From: Meconema thalassinum
Taxonomy: Eukaryota; Arthropoda; Insecta; Orthoptera; Tettigoniidae
DNA length: 64,000 nt
Direction: 5' to 3'
Assembly (NCBI GenBank): GCA_946902985.2
Contig: OX336389.2
Location: 128,003,572-128,067,571 of the forward strand
Shown: positions 21,383-31,638 of the stretch, piece by piece
Numbering within the stretch: the first letter of the stretch is position 1
Layout of the letters: each line of letters starts with the position of its first letter
The notes under the pieces: generated by a model
Database searches by the model: none
The model's input: the letters and a program-made list of their open reading frames with translations, nothing else
What the model was told of the DNA's origin: nothing
Made by a program: the position numbers and the translations under genes

Positions 21383-22724
21383 TTTTGATTAGTTTCAAAA
21401 TGGAAAAACTCCTTTCCCCCGACGCAACCGTTATAGGAATTGTAAGCATAATTCGATATGCCGTCGTTAAATTAGGATAGGACTCCTTTATCGGGGTTAA
21501 GTACTCTAGTGCACCGCAAGCACTTTTTACAGATTACGGAACAGCGTACCTAAATAATTGTTGCTCCAGAAAAAGATCCTCTGCGTCCAAATCTTCAAGC
21601 TCCCCCGTCTTTTAGAAAATTAGAGAGTGTTTGACAATGGTTTTTCAATTGCCTTTCCTCCAAATTGGAAAGCTTGGAAGGATCGAAGAGAAATCCGAAG
21701 TATTCCGAAAAAAAAATAACTTCGTTAAATCTATTTTCTACGCAGCTCAGTGCAGTATCTACGACAGACAAAAAGTAATTTACCCGAAATTTATTTTCAG
21801 CTTCTTTTTAAAGTTCCTCTTCAGTTTTTTCCACCTGTTGATCATTTTGCTGTTTTATTTCATCAAGGAACCTTTTGCGATTGCCTTGACGGCGAATAGA
21901 AAATTTATTTGCATAGCCCAAATTTTCCATTATTTCTCTAGCGGTGGATATTGCACTGTCAAAGCCAGTGTTGCGATACTTTTGAAAAAATGACATTAGG
22001 CCCTGAAGTTCGGTTAAAGCCGTATCTAACGAAGTCTTCTCAGATTGGAGAGTTTAACTTGTAGAGTTCACAGAAAATTAAATATCGTACCAGATAACGA
22101 GGCTTAAAACAAATTCATACGAACTTGTATGAAGCAACAAAGGTTGGGCCTCTGACCGGGTAACAGGATCTTTGGTAGTTTCTGCCAATTTATCTAGAGC
22201 TTCGTTTACTTTGCCTAACTGGTACCTAATGGGCTTGGCACTGCCAATTCAACATTCCCATCTCGAGCTAGCTAAGGATTTTAGTGTGAGGAGGCCGGGA
22301 CATAGTTCGCACAAAATGTCCCACCTTTCCGTGGAAGCTACAAACAAAGTGTACAGGCGCTGAACTATACCAAAAAATGCCATAGCGTTCTTATTGCATT
22401 AACCATGTCACCCAAAAGTAAGTTAAGATTATGTGCAACACATGCCATGAACATTGCTCGTTTATTAGTATTTTTTACTCGCATCCGCACTCCCTTATAC
22501 TTGGCCTTCATATTAGCACCATTGTCATACCCTTGTCCCCAACAGTCCATGATATCAAGATCATTATCCTCCAATACTCCTTCTAAAACCTCAGCTAACC
22601 CCTTTCCCGTAGTGTCGAGTACCTCCAAAAACTCGATGAACGATTCGACGATCCTTGGATTTTCTGCTATCATATCAACATAGCAGAGGACAAATTTTAA
22701 TTTGGGCTGGACTGAATCAAACAC
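21383..22724 (-). pseudogene. hAT transposase (ZMYM1/DUF4371-like), main piece
   Basis: The 119-residue frame at 22,365-22,724 reads DTTGKGLAEVL, DIMDCWGQGYDNGANMKAKY and AHNLNLLLGDM, the RNase-H-like core of hAT transposases. Downstream frames give FFGIVQRLYTLFVASTERW (about 22,310-22,365), LASSRWEC, KPIRYQLGKVNEALDKLAE, and finally TVASGERSFSILKLIKT at 21,383-21,440. Several stops and frameshifts separate the blocks. The N-terminal third, including the BED finger, is absent, with an abrupt change at about 22,725. It would excise and paste its own element; it is dead here. Confidence 0.75.
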
Positions 22725-22815
22725 ACTATATTTAATTATTTATTTTATTTTTGAAAAAAAAAATGGCCTGAAGCGCGGGGCCTTTCTGAGCGCGGGCCCT
22801 GGCGCGACGGCCCTG
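22725..22815 (-). mobile_element. hAT 5' terminal region, internally deleted
   Basis: On the minus strand this starts CAGGGCCGTCGCGCCAGGG at 22,815, a typical hAT-type terminal sequence. After a GC-rich subterminal stretch it joins directly to the middle of the transposase. The N-terminal coding region is therefore deleted. No matching left end was found. Confidence 0.5.
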
Positions 22816-22904
22816 CGTATTACCAATTTGTGGACTAGGCACTCTCCCTCCGTCCAGCCCAATAAAAAAGATTATATTATGATATAGTACGATATGATTG
22901 ACGG

Positions 22905-23143
22905 AGAGAGCTGGCCGTGCGATTAAGGTTGTGCAGCTGTGAGCTTTCATTCCGGGAATAGTGGGCCTGACCCCCCTGTCGGTAGCCCTGGAGATGGTTT
23001 TCCCTGGTTTCTCATTTTAACACCAGGCAAATGGGCGCTATGCCTTAATTAAGGCCTCAGCCGCTTCCTTCTCACTCCTAGTCTTTCCTATCCCATCGTC
23101 GCCATAAGCCCTACAGTATCTGTGTCGGTGGGACGTAAGGCAT
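22905..23143 (+). repeat. SINE, family J
   Basis: The head-like GCTGGCCGTGCGATTAAGG is followed by the reverse-oriented core GGTTTTCCCTGGTTTCTC...CACCAGGCAAATG (22,994-23,033) and a C-rich body ending GGGACGTAAGGC. The core is shared with families D, E and F despite a different head. Confidence 0.6.
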
Positions 23144-24033
23144 ATTGTAATATATATAAACTAGTAGTAGTGCCCGGCTTCGCCCGGTGGATTTATTTGT
23201 TTTATGGATGATAATGGATACTACTACAGAACTGGCATATGATACTTAAACTACCCGAAAGAAAAAAAAATACACCTTTTTGTGGTGGAGGTGGTGGTGT
23301 TGGTGGTGGTGGATGTAGTGAGGGTAATAAGCAGTACAGTATAATGGACGTAACATTTAGATCTTTTTCCCCTAATGATAATAATGATAATAATGAATAG
23401 GGAAACGGCTATTTACTAACTACAGCACTGACACATGTAATTTACAAACAAATTTCTAAAAATGATTAGAAAGAGGAATAAGCGAAATAAAAGACACTGC
23501 CTAGGGCTTATATCTCATTGTCTGTTAGAAATGTAGAGACCAATAGTGTCGTCTTTTGTCGCATAGTGCCGTAGGAAAAGAATCAGAACATTTTGGAAAA
23601 CTTCGGCTGTCCCGAGCTCCTGAGGTAGCAATAGTATCATTTATGGCCACATAGCACTCAACGATAAGTTTCGGAAAAAATACGGCAAATTTGAAAGCAC
23701 CAACGCATATTGCAGCTGATAACCTCAATGTATTGCACCAACACCATTGCACTTATACAGATGCATAATATGTTCATGATGATAACTGTTTTAAGGGGCA
23801 AAATAAGTCCTTTTGCACTAATTACTCCCCGTGACTGCAATTTATAAGCATCGCAAGATTCAACTATTTTCGCTATTCTGCACCAGAACACTGGTAGGGG
23901 CGACGTGATGCAGCCCGAATTGCCAGTCAACAATAGACTTATTAAAATACTCTTACATTTACACTACTACGGACATGAATGATTCTAGGGCCTTAATACA
24001 TGGTTTTCAAGTTAAGTATGTTTGTTATTCTAA

Positions 24034-25465
24034 ATGTAGGGAATGGAGAGCGTTGTCCAAAATATCAAGTGGACAGTGTTACCAGCAGGGTTTCAAAGTG
24101 TATGTATAATTTGGTGAAATTAGGAGGAACGGTGTAGATTTGTGATAAAGGGCCTAAATGCAGGAAATGGAGTGGTCTGTCCGAAATTTCAAGCGGACAG
24201 TGTCACCCGCAGGGTTCCAAAGGGTAAGTGTACAAAATGTGATTCAGATCGGTGAAACGGTGTAGATTTATGCCAATGGACCTAATGCAGGGAATGGAGT
24301 GGTCTGTCCGAAATTTCAAGCAGACGGTGTTACTCGTCGGGTTCCAAAGTGTAGACTACGGATGTGAAATTTGGTTCAGATCAGTGAAACGGTGAAGATT
24401 TGTGCCAAATGTCCTAAATGCAGGGAATGGAGTGGTCTGTCCGAAATTTCATGCAGCCAGTGTTCCTCGTAGGGTTCCAAAGGGTATGTAACAAATTTTG
24501 GTTCAGCTTGGTGAAACGGTGTAGATTTGTGCCGAAGGGCATAAATGCAGGGAATGGAGTGGTCTGTCCGAAATTTCATGCTGACAGTGTTACTCGGATG
24601 GTTCCAAAGGGTATGTATACACATTTTGGTCCAGATCGGTGAAACGGTGTAGATTTGTGCCAAAGGGCCTAAATGCAGGGAATGGCACTCCGTCCGAAAT
24701 TTCATGCAGACAGTGTTTCTCGTAGGGTTCCAAAGGGTATGTATACAAATTTTGGTTCAGCTTGGTGAAACGGTGTAGATTTGTGCCGAAGGGCATAAAT
24801 GCAGGGAATGGAGTGGTCTGTCCGGAATTTCATGTAAACAGTGTTACTCGCAGGGTTCCAAAGGGCAAGTATACACATTTTGGTTCAGATCGGTGAAACG
24901 GTGTAGATTTGTGTCAAAGGGCCTAAATGCAGGGAATTCATTGGTCTGTCCTAAATTTAAATTGGACAGTGTTAACCGCAGTGTTCCAAAGGGTGTGTAT
25001 ACAAATGTTGGTTCAGATAGGTGAAACGGTGTAGATTTGTGCCAAATGGCCTAAATGCAGGGGATGGATGGTCTGTCCGAAATTTCATGTAGACTATGTT
25101 ACTCGCGCTGGGTTCCAAAGGATATGTATTCAAATTTTTGTTCAGATCGGTGAAACGGTGTAGATTTGTGCCATAGGGCATAAATGCATGGAATGGAGTG
25201 GTCTGTCCGAAATTTCATGTAAACAGTGTTACTCGTAGGGTTCCAAAGGCTATGTATACACATTTTGGTTCAGATCGGAGAAAAGGTGTAGCTTTGTGCC
25301 AAAGGGCCTAAATGCAGGGAATGGACCGGTCTGTCATAAATTTCATGCAGACAGTGTTACTCGCAGGGTTCCAAAGGGTATGTATACAAATTTTGGTTCT
25401 GATCGGTGAAACGGTGTAGATTTGTGCCAAAGGGCTTAAATGCAGGGAACGGAGTGGTCTGTCCG
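24034..25465. repeat. minisatellite, ~12 units of ~128 bp
   Basis: AAATGCAGGGAATGG recurs at about 24034, 24155, 24284, 24416, 24544, 24672, 24798, 24926, 25053, 25182, 25310 and 25438, giving a period close to 128. Each unit also has GGTCTGTCCGAAATTTCATG, GGGTTCCAAAGGGTATGTAT and GGTGAAACGGTGTAGATTTG. Units are diverged by substitutions and small indels. Confidence 0.9.
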
Positions 25466-25601
25466 CAATTTAACATAGCCTAACTATTCCTCTTGAATCT
25501 GGCTATCATATAAAAAAGAATTTTTCGAATCCGACTGGTAGTTCCAGAGATTAGCGCGTTTAAACACACAAACACACAAACTCTTCTGCTTTATTATATT
25601 A

Positions 25602-25602
<1 letters not shown>

Positions 25603-25650
<48 letters not shown>
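25603..25650. repeat. (TA)n microsatellite
   Basis: An almost pure TA run at the end of the repeat that begins at 23,160. Confidence 0.95.
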
Positions 25651-25653
<3 letters not shown>

Positions 25654-25654
25654 T

Positions 25655-26514
25655 TGATATATTTTGAAGATTACAACTCACATAAAGTTCTATTGACCAT
25701 AAACATGTTTTATTCTTCTAATATAACTTACAGAATTTTATAAAGTAACTTATAAATAATTTTTAACATTCTGTAAGGAGTAATGGGTGAGATAATAACA
25801 CTTCTACGATTTCCTCTAGACTGTTGTCCTGTAGCCTGGTAGGATGAGTCGGGGTGGGAGGGGACGGAAGCTGCGATAGCAAAGGTGTTGAAGGAGAGGG
25901 GAAGGTAGGTGCCCGAGCGCGCTCTTGCCCAAGACCTTGTCTTGTCGCTGTGTGTGTGCGCGCGTGTGTGTATGTGTGTGTGACTGATTCAGCCAGCGTT
26001 TTTTAGAGTCTGAAAGGTACATGCACCACGGGTATATCGCTGAACCAATTATCTTTATCAAACTTTTCTACTGCTCAGAATAAGATCCACTTCAAATTAA
26101 TATAACTTTGAAGTTAATGTAACAATTTTTTCTCACTAAAAATGGTATTCAAATCTAAAGAGGTTAATACAAAATTTGAATTTCGAAATAAGAATTGTTC
26201 CTTTTGCAGGTACTACTACAGGGGTTGTTGTTGAGAAATTTCGGTGTCTTCCGATTATTAGTTTCGTCGTGGTGATCGTTCCTTTAACGCTCAAAATAGC
26301 CATGTCCTCAGCAAACGAGCCGTCGTTATTTTCTACAAAACACATATAATGTCTCACAAAGACCTACATTAGAGATTAAGAATAAAAATAACGATAAAAA
26401 TAAAATTTTAGTTTTTGACCGCAAAGCCTTAACCGCCTCTGCCACGAGTCTAACATACTGTACGTAGGGCTCGCTAGAAGTGTAGGTACTTAACTACGGC
26501 TCTTCCACCTCAAG
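25655..26514. other. no recognised feature
   Basis: Contains a (GT/GC) rich run near 25,950-25,980. No motif-bearing frame. Confidence 0.3.
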
Positions 26515-26721
26515 TTAAGGTGGCTACACACGTAACTGCACGCTTGACAAGCATGCATGATCAATCTTGTTGTGCAAGCAGGCTTTAGCGTTTGTAGGAT
26601 AATTATGCGCAAGCATTTTAATTGTACAAGCAGATTGAAGACGGATTGAATTGAAATCATGGATGCTTGTACAAGCAGCGTTTGCCCAAGCGAAATGGAG
26701 CGTGTGTACCACGGATGTGCC

Positions 26722-27620
26722 GGGCGGGCATCAATTCCACCCGGGAATCCCAGTGAGGTAGCCAGGGTTACCTCAATTCCGCCCGGTCCTCCAAGGGACC
26801 CAGAAATGAGTTCCTCAACTCCGCCCAGGCTTTTCTCCAATGACGTAAACAAATGTCATAACCCTCCTGCTCGCATAACAAAGGCCGTGTCAAACACCTT
26901 ATGCAGCGCATGAGTAGAAAAAAATAGAAAACTTGGCAGACTTACGTAAAAGAATAGTATGATTAATTTTAAATCACCACCATCAAGTCCGCTCAATCGT
27001 TAAATCAGATATAAACATAATACAAAGAGCTAGATGTTAATCACTGTTGTTAAATAAAAATATGGACAGGAAATTTAATAAAATAAGAAAAATCAGCATC
27101 TTAAAATCACGTAAATCTTTACTTCATTTCAAACTATACAAAACACATTAGATGAAACTCTTTTCATTCCCTAACTATTGTGTGAGAAACACACTTCACA
27201 AGATCTAATCTACTCATTGTTTGGTTGGCGTACTGCATGAGCTTGTTTTCAATTAATTCTTTTCTCACACGACTATTCTTGTCTTTGCTCGACACCCGCC
27301 CGCTGCTGTTAAGTAGAATGTACGTGTCTGTCTGTATCTGATGTAAGCACTTAAAAAATATATATATATATTTGGATGAGGTGTTGTACTTGTGTTGTCG
27401 TGTGGAATGCAAGAATTCGCTCATGCGCTGCAGAAGGTGTTTGACGTTGACCCGGCCCTTGATATGGGACCAGGAGGGTTATGACATTTGTTTACGTCAT
27501 TGAAGATAACCCCTTTGCCGACCCCTTGTCAAAGCCTGAGCAGAGTTGAGGAACTTATTTTTGGGTCCCTAGGAGGACCGGGTGGAATTGAGGAAAATCG
27601 GGCGGAATTGATGTTCGACC
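26722..27620. mobile_element. foldback element nested in the PIF/Harbinger copy
   Basis: Two ~200-bp arms are reverse complements with mismatches (about 26,722-26,915 and 27,417-27,620). They share CATCAATTCCRCCCGG, GGACCCAGAAATGAG-like and AATGACGTAAACAAATGTCAT blocks. An AT-rich 500-bp spacer separates them. GATGTGCC occurs on both sides (26714-26721 and 27621-27628), an 8-bp target duplication. No coding part was seen. The class is unknown; the 8-bp duplication would fit hAT- or Mutator-like enzymes. Confidence 0.75.
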
Positions 27621-27927
27621 GATGTGCCAGCTTGTGCAAGCAAACTTTAGTCGTGAGTGAGCTCTACAGGTGGTGTTATCATTTGTACCATGTCTAGTGC
27701 TCTGAAGAAGGTCAGCCGTCAATAACCATTGTTATCTACTGACCAATGCTGACGGTTCTTAACCAATACCATACTTCCTCTATAACTCCACGTGAATTCC
27801 AATGTCCCGCCCTGGCATCCAGCTCGTGTGTCACGCGGGTGTCAGGTGTCCATACAGTGCATACAGTTCTGTCCAGTCTCGCTGCTTGCTCTCAGCGGCT
27901 ACGGTGTAGAGTTGGCAACACTGTGTC

Positions 27928-28305
27928 TCACGCTAGGAAAGCCTTGGCTTCCCGCAGACATGGAATGTGAACATATTCGCTCGTGATCATATTCTTCTTT
28001 TGAATTAAAGGTGTTATGAGCGACAAAAGGTTCAAATAAGTTTTTTCATTCATTGTGATATAATTATGCCAATCACCCGGGTATATCTTCAATTCACTCA
28101 GCAAATTAACGTGGAAATAGGTATTTCTCATCAATAACCACTCTTTGCACCACATATCACGCTTCTTCTTTCGCGTTTTCCTCTTGTGGACAAGGCAAAC
28201 AGCAGCCGAAGCGACAGCATCGTCGTCCAAGCTCGTCATAGTGCAAGCCCCAAGTGCCGCTTGTTCAAGCATGGTATCGTAGGGAAATTTGGCATTCCTG
28301 TACAA
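27928..28305 (-). pseudogene. HARBI1-like (PIF/Harbinger) transposase, N-terminal part
   Basis: The 125-residue frame reads WCKEWLLMRNTYFHVNLLSE, YPGDWHNYITMNEKTYLNLL and SLITPLIQKK. This is the helical region before the catalytic domain of PIF/Harbinger DDE nucleases (WVRPWLxRR, FRMDEETFEELL in family members). It stops after REAKAFLA where the family normally continues into the catalytic domain. No DDE residues are present, so it is truncated. Confidence 0.65.
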
Positions 28306-28449
28306 AATGATGGATCATGCATGCTTGTCAAGCTTGCAGTTACGTGTGTAGCCACCTTTAATATCCGTCTCAGAGTTTTTAATCATGGTTTTAAAACGAT
28401 CGTACTTCCTCCATAAATTAGCAACAATTCTACCTATCTTCATAGGAAT

Positions 28450-28620
28450 ACATTGTGAATGAAGGGGGTCTACGTGTGGTTGTTACCTTGTAGGAGTGGC
28501 TTAATATTGCGTACCCACTAAAATAGAGCCCAGTCTGTCGTTCAAAAAATGTGCTTAACGCTGGATTTGATGCACTATACTACCGATCCTCTCATACTTC
28601 GTCCTACCGGCCCTTAACCG
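28450..28620 (-). repeat. SINE-like repeat, family I
   Basis: Matches 19,190-19,350: CACTAAAATAGAGCCCAG, TCTGTCGTTCAAAAAA, ACTATACTACCGATCCTCTC and CTACCGGCCC. Confidence 0.5.
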
Positions 28621-28724
28621 AATTAATTTTTGATTTACTTTTTTCTCCTTATTTTTAATGTTAACGTTCTACTTTTTCTCTTTATATTCTATTCTTCAGG
28701 TGTTTTTGTTTTCAAGATGATGTT

Positions 28725-28857
28725 GCAAACACCCAGTCCCCAAACCAGGGGTATAAACCACAGGAGGTTAAAATGCCCACGGCCTGGTTGGGAATCGAAC
28801 CTGTGACCCTTCGGGCCAAAGCATAGCACGCCAACCAATTAGCCATTGAGGAGGACT
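28725..28857 (-). repeat. tRNA-headed SINE
   Basis: Minus strand: CTCAATGGCTAATTGGTTGG (box A) and GGTTCGATTCCCAACC (box B), followed by GGCCGTGGGCATTTTAACC. It is too diverged in the anticodon arm for a functional tRNA call. Confidence 0.6.
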
Positions 28858-28859
28858 AA

Positions 28860-29648
28860 CTAAGACAACATAGATCACATGCGTTAGACTATGGCCATTC
28901 CACCTCGAACGTTAATACCCGTGCCAAAGTCTTCAATCATGTTTTAAAGTGTTCATTTAACTTTCTACCATTACAGATCACGTGGCATAACCTATTAATT
29001 CAATTGTACAGTATAACGGAGCTCTAAAAGAACAATAAATCACATGTTTGTAGAATGACCGTTGGTATTTGGCGGGGAATGGTGCAGAGTAGTTTCTCCT
29101 TTGATAGGCACATGGCTCAATTTACATTGCTGACACACAGGCAGGGTGCAGGACAACCACCAAGAGAAATGTAGTGTTAGTTGTGTTTCATAAAACTAAA
29201 TAATATTGGGCTTATTTAGGCTATGTGAAATAAAATGAATACGAAAAGTAACTCCTCTTCAAACGTATGGCATATTTTATAACAATAACAGACAGTTGGA
29301 AATGTAATGCAATGGCAACGGTGATGGAGCCCATCACATCCGAGCGAGGCGCGCCTTGACGCGTGTTGGTCTTCATCTTGGCAACGCTGTACAGCTTTCC
29401 CCGGAGCGGCTAGCTGGTGAACCATGCCTTATTTCCCCGTACAGATACAAACCGATATAAAATAAGTTAATTAATTTACGTATTTCACAGTCATACAGCA
29501 AACAACCTTCAAACTCGAGTGCACATAATATTTTGGTCGACAGTAATATAATCTGCTGAGATAACGAACCGACCTCTTGGCCCTACAGCCCATTGAAGGC
29601 CTTGACTTACCAAGAATCTAATAAAATATCTGGTATAGAAACACAAAT
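28860..29648. other. no recognised feature
   Basis: AT-rich. No motif-bearing frame or ends. Confidence 0.3.
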
Positions 29649-29666
29649 GATACACTTACAAATAAT

Positions 29667-30029
29667 GTATGTCTACCCCTTATTATTCCCGTTTTCCAAC
29701 GGGGTCGGGGAGGAGATGCGATGGAAGTCTGTGTGGCGATGGTTTTTACGGCCGGATGCCCTTCCTGGCGCCAACCACATGAGAGGAGTTAATGAGAGAT
29801 GAAATGAATGATGGTGAATGAAATTGGGCAAGGATGTGGACGGAAGCGGCCGTGGCCTGTCAGTAGGTATCGTCCTGGCATTTGCCTGGTGTTGAAAATG
29901 GGAAACCACGGAAAACCATTTCAAGGACGGCCGATGGTGGGGCTCGAACCCTCGCATCTACCGAGTCAGCTGAGAGCTTGGCCCCATGACCTAATGCTCG
30001 CTTTAGCCAGCGTAGCCACTACTGTCGGT
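29667..30029 (-). repeat. SINE, family D
   Basis: Same layout as 15,527-15,907, with the core at 29,877-29,917. The 18-bp duplication GATACACTTACAAATAAT flanks it (29649-29666 and 30030-30047). Confidence 0.85.
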
Positions 30030-30046
30030 GATACACTTACAAATAA

Positions 30047-30276
30047 TAATAATAATAATAATAATAATGTTATTGGTTTTACGTCCCTTTTAACTACTCT
30101 GGCTTTTAGAGACGCCGGGGTGCCGGAATTTTGCCTCGAAGGGGATCTTTAACGTGCCAGTAAATCTACTGACACGGCTCCCTCGCATTTTCGCACCCTC
30201 AAATGCCAGCTGACTGCGCCAGGATACGAACCTGCAACCTTGGGCTCAGCAAGCGAGAACGTTACCGCTGAGCCAC
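30047..30276 (-). repeat. tRNA-headed SINE, family B
   Basis: Minus strand head GTGTGGCTCAGCGGTAACG (box A) and GGTTCGTATCC (box B). The body includes GGCACGTTAAAGATCCCCTT and ends in an (ATT)n tail. The duplication ACACTTACAAATAA (30033-30046 and 30277-30290) overlaps that of the neighbouring family D SINE. Other copies are at 33,125 and 44,712. Confidence 0.85.
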
Positions 30277-30385
30277 ACACTTACAAATAACACACTCCAG
30301 AATCCACGAATTATTTTTCGTATTAGTTTAATTTGGTAATGTATCATGTGTATTTATTTCATTAGGTTTGTTAGTAGATTATATA

Positions 30386-31130
30386 AGGGGTGATCAAAAA
30401 GTTTCCCTTTGGAGGACGTACAGTCCAAAATCAGGAAAAGTCGCCGTGAGCATTGAGGCACTCATTCCACCGACGACCAGGTTGAAGATCTCCGTGTGGT
30501 AAAACACCGTGTGCTGTTGCGTGAAGAAGTCCGTAACCGCCTTATACACATCCTCGTCCGACAGGAATCGTCGAACCTTCAAGGCCTATTTAAGGGTTGA
30601 AGGTGTGATAATCGCATGCTGAGATATCAGGCCTATAGGGCGGTTGATCAAGTGTATCCCACTTGAGTTGGCGTACCTTCTGCGTTACGATCTTTGTAGT
30701 ATGGGGCGTGCGTTATCATGTTGTGCACCCCTTGTTGCAGTTTTCCCGGACGTTTCGCCTTAATTGCACGACGTAATTTCTCAGGTATTGCGCAGTACCG
30801 TTCGCTAGTGATGGAGACACTAGGTTCCTTGAAATTAATAAGAAATGGGTCCCGGTAATCAATGAACAGGGTGAGCATTTACTTTCCAGTGGATGGTTGG
30901 TTCTTGAACTTCTTGGGCGAGGGGGCGATGGATGGCACCACTGCATCGTCGACGCTTTCGATTCTGGTTCCCAGTGATGGCACCAGTTTTCGTCGCCTGC
31001 AACAATGCACTCCAGGATCATGTTGCCTTCAACATTGAAACGCATTAGGTACTGCGGACAAACAGCTATCCAGTGTGCTTTCTGTTCGGCATTCAACGAC
31101 CCGGGATATCGCTGCAGCAACTCCTTCAAA
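30386..31130 (-). pseudogene. mariner-like transposase, decayed
   Basis: The left end has AGGGGTGATCAAAAAGTTTC after TA, like a mariner terminal repeat. Minus frames give LNAEQKAHWIAVC, IVAGDENWCHHWEPESK (first catalytic Asp block, GDETW in the family), SMQWCHPSPP-like text, MLTLFIDYRDPF, and near the end KVRRFLSDEDVYKAVTDFF and RWNECLNAHGDF in a shifted frame. Frameshifts separate the blocks. The N-terminal helix-turn-helix part is missing, and no right terminal repeat is seen. Confidence 0.7.
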
Positions 31131-31178
31131 CGAAAACTTTTAAATCAAGCCTTATATCAATATTGTCCGCCCAAGCTC

Positions 31179-31400
31179 TCACTGCTTCAAGTCACTTTTT
31201 TCTTGGAATTTTGATGGCAATTCGGGGAGCGCTTCAGTCTCTCTGGTTTCGCGCATGTGCCAAGAATTGCTCGCCAGTGCATCACCATACACGGACATGT
31301 CAATCACATTGAGTCGGGGAAATCGAGACCCATCTGCGGGTAACACTGCTCCACAATGACTAAATTGCCAATTGACGGGGTCACGAGAGAACAAAAGGCG
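31179..31400 (-). pseudogene. possible Tc1-like fragment joined to the mariner remnant
   Basis: The minus frame contains QFSHCGAVLPADGSRFPRLN, resembling the VLFxDESRF block of Tc1-type transposases with substitutions at the key acidic positions. It abuts the mariner remnant, so the region may be a chimera of two elements. Weak call. Confidence 0.35.
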
Positions 31401-31638
31401 AGCTGCTTTGTGTTGCCGCGGTAAACGGTGCGAATGGGTCGTCTGGCTCGCAAGTTCCTATTCTCCAAAGTTCAGTCGGACACACCAGGTAAGCCTCCCT
31501 ACCATCTTTTTGTTCAAATAGAGGTAATTTTTCAATTCATGTAACATCGTGTAACTTGCATCAGAAATATCTTCAAAACATAGTAGACAATAATAAGGGT
31601 CTATTACACTCTGGAATTGCTACGCCACTGTCATTTTT

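Larger units (their letters stand above)
23160..25650 (+). mobile_element. unclassified repeat with internal minisatellite and (TA)n tail
   Basis: It opens CTAGTAGTAGTGCCCGGC and closes AAACTCTTCTGCTTTATTAT then ATTAGTATA and (TA)n. Similar end-marked repeats with a microsatellite tail are common in arthropod genomes, but I cannot name the class with confidence. Minus-strand frames through it come from the minisatellite and are not genes. Confidence 0.45.
26518..28357 (-). mobile_element. PIF/Harbinger transposon with both ends
   Basis: The terminal inverted repeats start AGGTGGCTACACACGTAACT at each end and agree for about 45 bases. TTA flanks both ends (26515-26517 and 28358-28360), the 3-bp duplication typical of PIF/Harbinger. 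The left subterminal region repeats GTACAAGCAG/TGCAAGCAG. A partial HARBI1-type transposase lies at 27,928-28,305 and a second element at 26,722-27,620 is nested inside. No second (Myb-like) protein frame is seen, so it is non-autonomous. Confidence 0.85.

Noticed and set aside
24376..25181. Repeated short minus-strand frames (PLEPYEEHWLHEISDR-type)
   Set aside because: Produced by the 128-bp minisatellite. The period is not a multiple of three, so no continuous protein exists.
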